A stretch of DNA of 64,000 bases from Niabella pedocola (lineage in GTDB: Bacteria > Bacteroidota > Bacteroidia > Chitinophagales > Chitinophagaceae), in contig NZ_JAJNEC010000005.1 of NCBI RefSeq assembly GCF_021044425.1, positions 1,674,001-1,738,000 on the forward strand, written 5' to 3'. Position 1 is the stretch's first letter, and each line of letters starts with the position of its first letter. Positions 26,191 through 34,707 of the stretch are shown in pieces. Under the pieces are notes generated by a model. It saw nothing but the letters and a program-made list of their open reading frames with translations. It ran no database searches and was not told the origin of the DNA. Both the position numbers and the translations under genes were made by a program.

Positions 26191-29100
26191 TTAAAATGCA
26201 ATGTTTAAACCAATGATCCATTGTTTCATCAACGGATAGGAGATCCCGGAATTTTCCGGATTGTATCCTTTAAAATCAGTGAATGTAAAATAGTTCTCCA
26301 GGTCGGCATACACCCTTAACCGGTCTATTTTAAGCCTGTTGGTCATCTGGCGGGGAAACGCGTATCCCAATTGCAGCGACTTTACCCGGAAGTAGGAGGT
26401 ATTGTAGAGCCAGTAATCGCTGTAAGCGGTATTCAGTGCCGATCCTGAAGTAAGCAGGCGTGGATAAATCGTCGATTTATTTTCCGGGGTCCAGCGATTC
26501 AGTATTTCCGTCCGCTGCAGATAGCCTTCGTTCAGGTTAAAGGTATTAAACCCGTCATTGCCCCAGTATTGCTTTACGCCGCCAACACCCTGCCCCACTA
26601 TATTAAGGTCGATGCCTTTATAGGCAACGCTAACATTCAGTCCATACGTATACTTGGGCAGTGATGAATAATTTTTAACTACCCGGTCCTTTTCATTAAA
26701 TACTTTATCACCATTGGCATCCTTATAAAGCATATCGCCCGGCTTGGGAGTGCCACCTACATAGGTACCAAAAGTATATCCATCGGCAACCAGGCGGTCG
26801 ATCTCCGACTGCTCCTGTATGATCCGGTCAAATTCCAGTACATAAAAACTGGTAAAGGGTTTGCCTTCGAGGGTAATCGTTGTACCGTCAATCGAAGTAT
26901 CCCCGTTAAACCGGCTTACGCTGTTGGTTACGGTAGACAGGTTTGCATTTACCTGGTACGACCAGTTTTTCCCCGCTGCATTCCGGTACGTTAACTGAAA
27001 TTCCATTCCCCGGTTCTTCATTGCCGCAATATTTTGCCAGGGAGGAAGGAAGTTCCCCATTACCAGTGGAATGGGAATTTTGGTGAGGATATCCGTTGTG
27101 GTTTTGTCGAAGTATTCTGCGCTCAGCAGCAACCGGTTTTTCAGCATTGCGATATCCAGCCCGATGTTTGTAGCCGTTGTGGTTTCCCATTTGATGCGGC
27201 TGTTAGCGATCTCTTTTGGCGCCACCCCTTGCTGCATCTGTCCCCCAAACGGGTACAGGTAAGAACCGTATACAACCTGGTAGGTATAATCTCCGATCCG
27301 GTTATTACCCAGCCGTCCCCAGGAACCCCGGATTTTTATGTCATCGAATATTGTCCTTAACGGCTGTGCAAAGGGTTCCTCCAGCACTCTCCATCCTGCC
27401 GAAAACGAAGGAAAGAATCCCCACCGGTTATCCCGGGCAAACCGCGATGATCCGTCATACCGTGCATTGGCTTCAAACAGGTATTTGCTTTTATAATCGT
27501 AATTCAGCCGTCCGAAGTAAGACTGGAGCGCATCATCTGTTCCGGATCCGTTTATGGCCTCCATGTTGGTTCCGGCATCCAGAATGTAAATGGCATCGTC
27601 TCCCAGGATATCGTTCTTCTTTGCGTCGAATTTATCCATCCGGTTGTATTGCTGATCGAAACCCAGCAATGCCGTAAAATGATGAACATCCTTAATGGAT
27701 TCCCTGAACCGCAGCTGTGTATTCAGCACGGTTGTATAATCTCTTCTGCTGCCGTTAAACAAGCTGTTGATGCTTGGTTTTTTGGGATACTCAAAATTTG
27801 TCTGCAGGTTCCAGAGCGAATAGGGCCGGGCATATTCCCAATTGCGGTCGTTATTATAATTGAATCCAAAGCTGCTTTCCCATTCCAGGTTCTTCAGCAG
27901 GTTTACAATGCCATAAAATTTCATCCCCAGCCGCTGCCGCTCGTATTGCCCCCGTATATTATCTACATACGCTCTTGGGTTGGCCCCTGCCGGCAAACCA
28001 TTGAACATTTCGCCCCCGTAACGACCGTCTTCATACTTTGGTATAACACCTGGTGTGGTGTTTCTGATGGTTGAAAAAAAGCTGGCCACATCCAACGGAT
28101 CCCTGTTCGCCCAGTATCCGAACACATTACCTCCAATGGTCAGTATCTTCCTTATTTTCATGTCTGCGTTGATCCGGAAACTATATTTGGTGTAGTCGGA
28201 ATGGTCAATAATACCCTGATTCTTTAAATAGCCTAATGACAGTGCGATGTTTCCTTTTTCGCCACCTCCCCGCACAGACAGGTTATGCTCGGTAAGCAAT
28301 CCTTTTTTCAACATCTCATTATACCAATCGGTATTCGGGTACAGCGGGTTCCCGGCAGCAGATTCTGTTCTCCAGGTATCAATCAGCGTTTTCGCATATT
28401 TCTCGCGCCCTTCCGATTCATTCACCAGCTCCATATGCGTAGCCATATCCGTTATGAAATCAATGTGTTTTGCCACATCCTGCATGCCCGTATACCCGTT
28501 ATAATTAAAGGTGAACCTGTCCCCCCGGCCCCGCTTCGTTGTAACAAGCAGCACGCCGTTGGCCGCACGCGAACCATAGATGGCCGAAGATGCGGCATCC
28601 TTAAGGATCGACACGCTTTCCACGTCGTTTGGATTCACATCATTTAGTGCTCCGGGCACACCGTCGATGACTACCAGGGGCGAAGCATCATTCATCGTTC
28701 CTTTGCCTCTTACCAGCAGGTTGAATCCCTCGGCCCCGGGAGCCGCAGAGGTTTGTGCAATATTCAGTCCCGAGGCGGCACCCACCAGCGCAGCCGCCAG
28801 GTTCAGGTTTGGCCGGCTTGTTGCCGATTCACCAAACTTAACCACCGATACCGCGCCGGTAAGATTTACTTTCTTTTGTGTACCGTAACCCACTACCACC
28901 ACTTCATTCATTTCGCTGGATTGGGGTTCCAGCGTTACATTGCCCGCAGCATTTGCCGGCACCGTGAGGGTTTTAAATCCTACCAGGCGAAATTGCAGCG
29001 AATCCTCCGGGGCTGCACTGATGCGGTATTCCCCGTTTTTACCGGAGACCACCGTTTCCTTACTCGAAAGATTGCTTACTTCCACACCTGCCAGCGGCTC

Positions 29101-29325
29101 CCCGTTGCCGTCTGTTATCCGGCCTGTTACAACCAGCTCCACGGCCGGGTTCCGGGAATCATTCAGCGAGGAAACAGCATGTGATTCTTTTGCCTTACTC
29201 CATACGGTCTTTGAAAATGCCGGTAAACCGGTTGCAGCGTTGCCTGTTAACGCAACAAGGGGGAGTGCCCATAAAACGTACTTTCCTAAAAGCATGTTCC
29301 TGATTCTGCGTGAGTTTGGGTTCAT
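26191..29325 (-). CDS. SusC/RagA family TonB-linked outer membrane protein
   Basis: TonB-dependent oligosaccharide importer of about 1044 residues. A signal segment (KYVLWALPLVALTGNA) is followed by a carboxypeptidase-regulatory-like domain (VVTGRITDGNGEPLAGVEVSN), a TonB-box-like stretch (EVVVVGYGTQKKVNLTGAVS), the plug (VIDGVPGALNDVNPNDVESVSILKDA and SRAANGVLLVTTKRG) and a 22-strand barrel ending in GLNIAF with terminal Phe. The start at 29325 (MNPNSRRIRNML) is preferred to 29358 because the signal peptide follows at normal distance. It heads the susC-susD-lyase-gntR unit, with a TGTATACA site pair about 145 bp upstream. Confidence 0.96.
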   Translation of the reverse strand: MNPNSRRIRNMLLGKYVLWALPLVALTGNAATGLPAFSKTVWSKAKESHAVSSLNDSRNPAVELVVTGRITDGNGEPLAGVEVSNLSSKETVVSGKNGEYRISAAPEDSLQFRLVGFKTLTVPANAAGNVTLEPQSSEMNEVVVVGYGTQKKVNLTGAVSVVKFGESATSRPNLNLAAALVGAASGLNIAQTSAAPGAEGFNLLVRGKGTMNDASPLVVIDGVPGALNDVNPNDVESVSILKDAASSAIYGSRAANGVLLVTTKRGRGDRFTFNYNGYTGMQDVAKHIDFITDMATHMELVNESEGREKYAKTLIDTWRTESAAGNPLYPNTDWYNEMLKKGLLTEHNLSVRGGGEKGNIALSLGYLKNQGIIDHSDYTKYSFRINADMKIRKILTIGGNVFGYWANRDPLDVASFFSTIRNTTPGVIPKYEDGRYGGEMFNGLPAGANPRAYVDNIRGQYERQRLGMKFYGIVNLLKNLEWESSFGFNYNNDRNWEYARPYSLWNLQTNFEYPKKPSINSLFNGSRRDYTTVLNTQLRFRESIKDVHHFTALLGFDQQYNRMDKFDAKKNDILGDDAIYILDAGTNMEAINGSGTDDALQSYFGRLNYDYKSKYLFEANARYDGSSRFARDNRWGFFPSFSAGWRVLEEPFAQPLRTIFDDIKIRGSWGRLGNNRIGDYTYQVVYGSYLYPFGGQMQQGVAPKEIANSRIKWETTTATNIGLDIAMLKNRLLLSAEYFDKTTTDILTKIPIPLVMGNFLPPWQNIAAMKNRGMEFQLTYRNAAGKNWSYQVNANLSTVTNSVSRFNGDTSIDGTTITLEGKPFTSFYVLEFDRIIQEQSEIDRLVADGYTFGTYVGGTPKPGDMLYKDANGDKVFNEKDRVVKNYSSLPKYTYGLNVSVAYKGIDLNIVGQGVGGVKQYWGNDGFNTFNLNEGYLQRTEILNRWTPENKSTIYPRLLTSGSALNTAYSDYWLYNTSYFRVKSLQLGYAFPRQMTNRLKIDRLRVYADLENYFTFTDFKGYNPENSGISYPLMKQWIIGLNIAF

Positions 29326-29467
29326 GAATAATCGTGTTAAAAATAATTTTCCAAACAAATTAATTTTGGGCTTTCATTCCTTAGCATCAGCCATCTTGTG
29401 GCTGTTCGAAATACCGGTTCCGGAAAACAATAAACAAGAGAAATCGCAATCAAGTATTCGTTAATAC

Positions 29468-29498
29468 TGTATACAATATTAATGTCTTTTTGTAAACA
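29468..29498. promoter_or_regulatory. Bipartite operator on the susC side
   Basis: TGTATACA (29468-29475) and TGTAAACA (29491-29498) have centres 23 bp apart, as in the other two pairs. The first sits in a near-palindrome (AATAC-TGTATACA-ATATT). They lie about 143-173 bp upstream of the susC start. Confidence 0.65.
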
Positions 29499-29630
29499 AA
29501 CAAAATTTATTTTTATTTTTATATTAATTTTTCTTTGGTTAACCGAGGCAATTTTAAATATCACATACAACTGAAAATCAATATATTAAGATACAATCCG
29601 CCTAGAGACAGAAAAAACCAACTAAAAATA

Positions 29631-29661
29631 TGTATACAAAATAATTCAATTTTTGTATATA
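29631..29661. promoter_or_regulatory. Bipartite operator on the PQQ dehydrogenase side
   Basis: TGTATACA (29631-29638) and TGTATATA (29654-29661) have centres 23 bp apart. The second overlaps the end of the putative -33 TTTG (29652-29655), so a bound protein would block RNA polymerase. Confidence 0.7.
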
Positions 29662-29681
29662 AAATTAAATAATTAGATTTG
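29652..29681 (+). promoter_or_regulatory. Promoter of the PQQ dehydrogenase operon
   Basis: -33 TTTG (29652-29655), an 18-bp spacer and -7 TAGATTTG (29674-29681) match the Bacteroidota promoter pattern. The start codon at 29720 would have a leader of about 30 bp. Confidence 0.6.
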
Positions 29682-29719
29682 GTTCGGGAATCATAAAACA
29701 ACGCTTAAAATTCCACACT

Positions 29720-31231
29720 ATGCGGCTTGCAGCATTACCTGTTTTATTATCTGTGGCAGCTCTTTTCGCCTCCTGCCATATCGAAAAGAAAAAAGAACCG
29801 CCGGTATTGAATACGATCCAACTCGGTCAAACAGCAGTATCCCTAACCAGGGTAGCAGACCACCTGGAGGTGCCCTGGGACCTGGAGTACGACCGGAAAG
29901 CACATGCCATCCTGTTTTCCGAGATCGCCGGTGTGATCAAACGGCTGGACCTGAATACCCATCGGGTTTCTCCGGTGGCACGGATAACGGAGGTATATCA
30001 TCAGCGCACCACAGGGCTGCTGGGCATGGCCCTGTATCAGCCGGAACAGGGACCAGACTTCCTGTTCCTTTCCTATACCAGCAAAACAGGCGACAGTATT
30101 TATTCAAACCTGTTACGCTACACGTACAATAACGGTAAGCTGGAAGCCCCGCTGCGCTTGCTGCGCATCCCGGGCAGTACCGGGCATAACGGTTCCCGCG
30201 TAATGGTAGCAAAAGATCAAAAGATATACTGGGCTACCGGCGATGCCGCCAGCGATACCTTTGCCCAGGACAGCACCGCACTGAACGGTAAGATCCTGCG
30301 CTTAAACCTGGATGGCAGCATCCCGAAAGACAATCCCATCCCCAACAGTTATGTATATGCCTGGGGGTTCCGCAATATGCAGGGACTCACGCAATCGGAA
30401 AGCGGCACCATTTATACCTCTGAACACGGAGACGCTATTGAAGACGAGATCAACCTGATAAGCCCGCTGCAGAACTATGGCTGGCCGCAGATTGAAGGAA
30501 AGCATGATACGGAAAAGGAAATTGCCATTGCAAAAAAATCACCCCGTACAGAACCGGTCAGATCCTGGACACCGGTCATTGCACCCGCAGGACTGGCCTA
30601 CTATGGCGCGGATGCCATCCCTGAATGGAAGAACAGTTTGCTATTGACGACCTTAAAAAGCCAGTCGCTCAGGATCCTGCACCTCTCGGCAAACGGCCAA
30701 CAGATCACCGATGAAGCGGTTCTTTTTTCCAATTACCTGGGACGGTTGCGTTCCGTACTGGTACTGCCCGATGGTACGGTTTATTTCTGTACCAGTAACC
30801 GGGACTGGAATCCGCAAAAGGGATTTCCAAAATCCTACGATGATGGTATTTATTGTTTGCAAAAAACAACGGATACAACAGCCCCCGTATTAAGGCCGCA
30901 AAAGCCGGCTGCCGCACAGAACCTTTCCGGCAAGGCATTGTATGCATCCTACTGCGCCTCCTGTCATAAAACCGATGGCAAAGGCCTGTTAAACACCTTC
31001 CCCTCCCTGGCCGGTTCCAGGCTGGTAAACGGGGATAAAAATAAACTAGTACATATATTGCTGCACGGGGCAAGCGGTAACGCTTCGGACGGCGTACATT
31101 ATGATGCATCCATGCCCGCTTTTGCATTTTTAAAGGACGAAGAGATCCGGGTGCTTACCAACTATATCCGTAGCAATTTCGGCAATGCATCCGATACGAT
31201 CACATTGGAAACAGTAAAAAACAACCGGTAA
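29720..31231 (+). CDS. PQQ-dependent sugar dehydrogenase fused to cytochrome c
   Basis: Envelope oxidoreductase of 503 residues. After a lipoprotein signal (SVAALFASC) comes a six-bladed propeller of the soluble aldose/glucose dehydrogenase type (about 35-390) with VADHLEVPWDLEY, GLLGMALYQP, GSTGHNGSRV and YVYAWGFRNMQGL. A c-type cytochrome domain (about 400-495) has heme motif CASCH at 412-416 and a likely Met ligand in YDASMPAF. It would oxidise an aldose to its lactone outside the cytosol and pass electrons to the respiratory chain, feeding the SMP-30 lactonase step. First gene of a four-gene rightward operon. Confidence 0.92.
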   Translation: MRLAALPVLLSVAALFASCHIEKKKEPPVLNTIQLGQTAVSLTRVADHLEVPWDLEYDRKAHAILFSEIAGVIKRLDLNTHRVSPVARITEVYHQRTTGLLGMALYQPEQGPDFLFLSYTSKTGDSIYSNLLRYTYNNGKLEAPLRLLRIPGSTGHNGSRVMVAKDQKIYWATGDAASDTFAQDSTALNGKILRLNLDGSIPKDNPIPNSYVYAWGFRNMQGLTQSESGTIYTSEHGDAIEDEINLISPLQNYGWPQIEGKHDTEKEIAIAKKSPRTEPVRSWTPVIAPAGLAYYGADAIPEWKNSLLLTTLKSQSLRILHLSANGQQITDEAVLFSNYLGRLRSVLVLPDGTVYFCTSNRDWNPQKGFPKSYDDGIYCLQKTTDTTAPVLRPQKPAAAQNLSGKALYASYCASCHKTDGKGLLNTFPSLAGSRLVNGDKNKLVHILLHGASGNASDGVHYDASMPAFAFLKDEEIRVLTNYIRSNFGNASDTITLETVKNNR

Positions 31232-31237
31232 ATCAAC

Positions 31238-32470
31238 ATGCAGACCACTCCTCCCTACAAGCAATCCTTTTTCAAAAAATGGCTTTCCATCCTGGGGCCC
31301 GGTATCATTACAGCCGCGCTGGTATTTGGTCCCAGTAAGATGACCATTACCTCCAAAATGGGCGCCGATTATGGTTTCAGCCTCCTCTGGGTAATTATAG
31401 CCGCCATCTTTTTTATGATGGTCTTTACCAATATGGCCGCACGCATCGGTGCGCAAAGTGATGTTTCGCTGTTAACCCTGATCCGCAATAAATTCGGGAA
31501 AGCCACGGCGGCCATCATCGGCATCGGCATTTTCCTTGTGGCCACTTCCTTTCAATCCGGTAACGCCACCGGTATTGCGCTGTCCCTCTCCGAATCCATG
31601 GGTATCCCTCCTAAAATCAGCATCCTCGTTTTTACCCTTATCGGTATCCTGCTCCTGTTCTTCCGCTCTTTTTTCCTGGTGCTGGAAAAACTCATGCTGG
31701 CGCTGATCATTATCATGCTGTTTGCCTTTCTTTCTACAGCCGTAATGCTGCAGCCATCGTTTACAGAAATCACTGCAGGCCTGGTGCCGCGTATCCCGGA
31801 CGGATCCCTGGGCCTCGTGATTGCTTTTACAGCCTCCTGTTTTTCCATTGTAGGTGCACTGTATCAAAGTTACCTGGTACAGGCACGGCGTAAACTATCG
31901 CCGGGACAGCAGCTTTCGGGCAATGAGATCCTGGGCAGCCGTGTAGGCATTATCATCCTGGGCCTGATGAGCGCTGCCGTGTTGACCTGTGCCGGTAATA
32001 TCCTGCATCCCCAGGGCATTAAAATCAACTCCGCCGCAGAAATGGGAAAGGCCCTGGAGCCTTTACTGGGCACCTATGCTTCCCATCTCTTTTTTGCCGG
32101 GTTGTTCGGCGCTTCTTTTTCCTCGCTCATCGGCAATGCCGTATTGGGAGGCTCCCTGTTGGGCGATACATTTGGCTTTGGCAACAACCTGAACAATAAA
32201 ACGGTAAAATTTTTTATTTCACTGGTAATGATCTTCGGATCGGTCATCGCCTATGTATTTGGTAACCTTCCGCTGGAGCTTATCGTATTTGCCCAAAGCA
32301 TTACCATATTCCTGGTGCCCTTTATCGGCATCATCCTGTTCCTGGTAGCCAATGATCCCGTGATCATGAAAGAGCAGAAAAACAAACCCTTCACAAAAGT
32401 GTGGGCCATTACAGGGTTGGCGGTATTGCTGATCCTGGCCGCAAGTAATTTTATTAAACTTATAAAGTAA
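31238..32470 (+). CDS. Nramp-fold transporter lacking the metal-binding motifs
   Basis: Inner-membrane protein of 410 residues with about 11 hydrophobic segments. The N-terminus (LSILGPGIITAALVFGPSKMT) aligns with TM1 of Nramp manganese/iron transporters, but the metal-binding DPGN is GPSK here (31-34). The TM6 motif MPHN is also missing; the matching stretch is CFSIVGALYQSYLVQ (201-215). It is therefore unlikely to carry Mn or Fe in the usual way and may move an organic substrate or another ion. It lies 6 bp after the dehydrogenase gene and 7 bp before the SDR-like gene. Fold assignment is fairly sure, substrate unknown. Confidence 0.85.
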   Translation: MQTTPPYKQSFFKKWLSILGPGIITAALVFGPSKMTITSKMGADYGFSLLWVIIAAIFFMMVFTNMAARIGAQSDVSLLTLIRNKFGKATAAIIGIGIFLVATSFQSGNATGIALSLSESMGIPPKISILVFTLIGILLLFFRSFFLVLEKLMLALIIIMLFAFLSTAVMLQPSFTEITAGLVPRIPDGSLGLVIAFTASCFSIVGALYQSYLVQARRKLSPGQQLSGNEILGSRVGIIILGLMSAAVLTCAGNILHPQGIKINSAAEMGKALEPLLGTYASHLFFAGLFGASFSSLIGNAVLGGSLLGDTFGFGNNLNNKTVKFFISLVMIFGSVIAYVFGNLPLELIVFAQSITIFLVPFIGIILFLVANDPVIMKEQKNKPFTKVWAITGLAVLLILAASNFIKLIK

Positions 32471-32477
32471 CCCGTTT

Positions 32478-33497
32478 ATGCAATCGAATGTACAAGAACT
32501 GGAAACCACGCTGCTGGCGCCTTCAGCTGCTTTAATAGAAGATCTAAAAAAAACAGATGGCGACCTGATGCTGCTGGGTGTAGGCGGCAAAATGGGTCCC
32601 AGCATGGCCCGCCTTGCGGTAAGGGCGATCCGAGAAGCTGGTCTCACAAAAAAAGTGATCGGCGTATCGCGCTTTTCATCCGGAACCCTGCGGCAGGAGC
32701 TGGAAGCCATAGGTGTGGAAACCATTGCCTGCGACCTGCTGGATGACGAGGCCCTGCCGCAATTACCACAGGTGCCCAATATCATTTACCTGGCGGGATA
32801 TAAATTTGGTACCAGCGGCAACGAAGATTTTACCTGGGCCATGAACACCTTCCTGCCGGGAAGAGTGGCCGCACATTTTAAAGACTCGCGGATCGTGGCT
32901 TTTTCCTCCGGGAATGTGCTTCCGTTTGTACCCGTAACGGACGGCGGTGTTTCGGAAGAAACGGAACCGGCGCCCATTGGAGAATATGCACAATCCTGCC
33001 TGGGCCGGGAACGCATCTTCCAGTACTTTTCAAAGAAGAACGGAACACCCGTGCTGATCTACCGGTTAAATTATGCCGTCGATTTCCGGTACGGGGTGCT
33101 GGTGGAGATCGCAAAATCCGTACTGGCTGAAAAAGCAATCGACCTCACCACGGAGAACGTGAATGTGATCTGGCAGGGTGATGCCAATGAAATTGCGTTA
33201 CGATCATTGCTGCATTGTACATCGCCGGCAACCGTGTTAAACGTTACCGGTCCGGAGATCTTGTCCGTGCGCTGGATTGCACAACGCTTTGGAGAATGGT
33301 TCAGCAAGGAACCGCAATTCATCAACCAGCCGGCTCCCACAGCCCTTCTCAACAACGCTTCTGCCTGTCATAAATTATTTGGTTATCCCCGCACCTCGAT
33401 CCGCGAGGCCATCGATATCACGGCCAAATGGTTGCTGGAAGGCGGCGAATTATGGAACAAGGACACCCATTTTCAGGAACGAAAAGGAAATTTTTAA
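32478..33497 (+). CDS. NAD-dependent epimerase/dehydratase-like protein
   Basis: Extended-SDR-like protein of 339 residues. The nucleotide loop reads GVGGKMG (34-40), not the usual GxxGxxG. A central SSGNVLPF (143-150) occupies the place of the catalytic Ser/Thr. The expected YxxxK is YAQSC (Tyr170, Cys174), so the catalytic lysine is replaced. The C-terminal substrate domain (VLNVTGPEILSVRWIAQRFGEWF) is typical of the family. Its stop abuts the ATG of the aldolase gene, so the two are translated together. It may bind NAD but use different chemistry. Confidence 0.82.
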   Translation: MQSNVQELETTLLAPSAALIEDLKKTDGDLMLLGVGGKMGPSMARLAVRAIREAGLTKKVIGVSRFSSGTLRQELEAIGVETIACDLLDDEALPQLPQVPNIIYLAGYKFGTSGNEDFTWAMNTFLPGRVAAHFKDSRIVAFSSGNVLPFVPVTDGGVSEETEPAPIGEYAQSCLGRERIFQYFSKKNGTPVLIYRLNYAVDFRYGVLVEIAKSVLAEKAIDLTTENVNVIWQGDANEIALRSLLHCTSPATVLNVTGPEILSVRWIAQRFGEWFSKEPQFINQPAPTALLNNASACHKLFGYPRTSIREAIDITAKWLLEGGELWNKDTHFQERKGNF

Positions 33498-34556
33498 ATG
33501 AAACCATTAGCACCCGAACTCAAAGCACAACTTCATAGCGGCCTGGTTATTCCCGCTCATCCGCTGGCATTGTTTGAAGACCGTACGATCGACGAAGCCG
33601 GCCAGCGCCTGCTTACACAATATTACCTGGCCAGCGGTGCCGGCGGCATTGCTGTTGCCGTGCATTCCACCCAATTTGAGATCCGCGATCCGGAAATCAA
33701 TTTGTTTGAAACCGTACTGCAATGGGCATCCGAAGAGGTGGACCGGGCAAAACTGACAAGACCGTTTATGAAGATTGCCGGAATCTGCGGCCCCACCAGC
33801 CAGGCAGAAAACGAAGCCCGGGTGGCGGTTCATTATGGATATGATATGGGATTGCTGAGTATGGGCGGTCTGCAAGGCTGGACAGAAGCACAGATCCTGG
33901 AGCGAACCCGGATCATTGCCCGCATCCTGCCGGTATTTGGATTTTACCTGCAACCTTCCGTGGGCGGCCGGATCTTTTCTTATGATTTCTGGCGGCAATT
34001 TGTGGAGATCGAAAACGTAATGGCGATCAAATGCGCTTCCTTCAACCGGTACCAGACACTGGATGTGATGCGTGCCCTGGCCAACTCCGGCCGGAACAGC
34101 GAAGTAGCCATGTATACCGGCAATGACGACAATATTGTAAATGACCTGATGACCACGTACCGCTTCCCGGTGAACGGCCGCACAGTGGCTATCGATTTTA
34201 AGGGCGGCCTGCTGGGCCATTGGGCCGTATGGACGCAGAAGGCGGTACAACTGCTGGAAGAAATAAAACGATATAAGCACAATCCCGGTACAGCACAGGC
34301 GGATGCCTTGTTATCGAAAGCGATAAAAGTTACCGACAGCAATGCTGCTTTTTTTGACCCGGCGCATCAGTTTCACGGCTGTATTCCCGGCATTCATGAA
34401 GTACTGCGGCGGCAGGGACTGCTGGAGGGCACCTGGTGCCTTAACCCCAATGAAGTCCTTTCACCAGGCCAACAGGAAGAAATCGACCGGGTATACCGGG
34501 ATTATCCTGAGCTGAATGATGACGCGTTTGTAAAGGAGTTTTTGTTGGGGCGATAA
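33498..34556 (+). CDS. Dihydrodipicolinate synthase family aldolase/lyase
   Basis: TIM-barrel class I aldolase-like protein of 352 residues. The Schiff-base lysine is in AIKCASFNRY (Lys178) and the conserved tyrosine in GFYLQPSVGG (Tyr150). The GTTGE-type phosphate loop is replaced by AVHSTQFEIR (54-63). The family includes DHDPS, N-acetylneuraminate lyase and 2-keto-3-deoxy-sugar-acid aldolases; the setting with sugar-acid enzymes makes the last more likely than lysine synthesis. The protein is about 50 residues longer than DHDPS. Last gene of the operon; no clear terminator seen. Confidence 0.87.
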   Translation: MKPLAPELKAQLHSGLVIPAHPLALFEDRTIDEAGQRLLTQYYLASGAGGIAVAVHSTQFEIRDPEINLFETVLQWASEEVDRAKLTRPFMKIAGICGPTSQAENEARVAVHYGYDMGLLSMGGLQGWTEAQILERTRIIARILPVFGFYLQPSVGGRIFSYDFWRQFVEIENVMAIKCASFNRYQTLDVMRALANSGRNSEVAMYTGNDDNIVNDLMTTYRFPVNGRTVAIDFKGGLLGHWAVWTQKAVQLLEEIKRYKHNPGTAQADALLSKAIKVTDSNAAFFDPAHQFHGCIPGIHEVLRRQGLLEGTWCLNPNEVLSPGQQEEIDRVYRDYPELNDDAFVKEFLLGR

Positions 34557-34707
34557 GATCATAAAACAGCAGGCAGCCAGCATAAGGCTGTCTTACAACT
34601 CTAAAGCTACAGGGCTACATAGAGGAGTACCGTAAATGCTATATCAGGCATACAGCTCCTTGTACATCTTTATGCCTTGGTGCCTTTGTAACTATAAAAA
34701 GATCGGC

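Larger units (their letters stand above)
29326..29719. other. AT-rich divergent promoter region of the sus operon and PQQ dehydrogenase operon
   Basis: This 394-bp region contains no gene. It is clearly richer in A and T than its neighbours and holds two pairs of TGTATACA-like sites (29468-29498 and 29631-29661), plus a recognisable rightward promoter (29652-29681). Confidence 0.8.
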
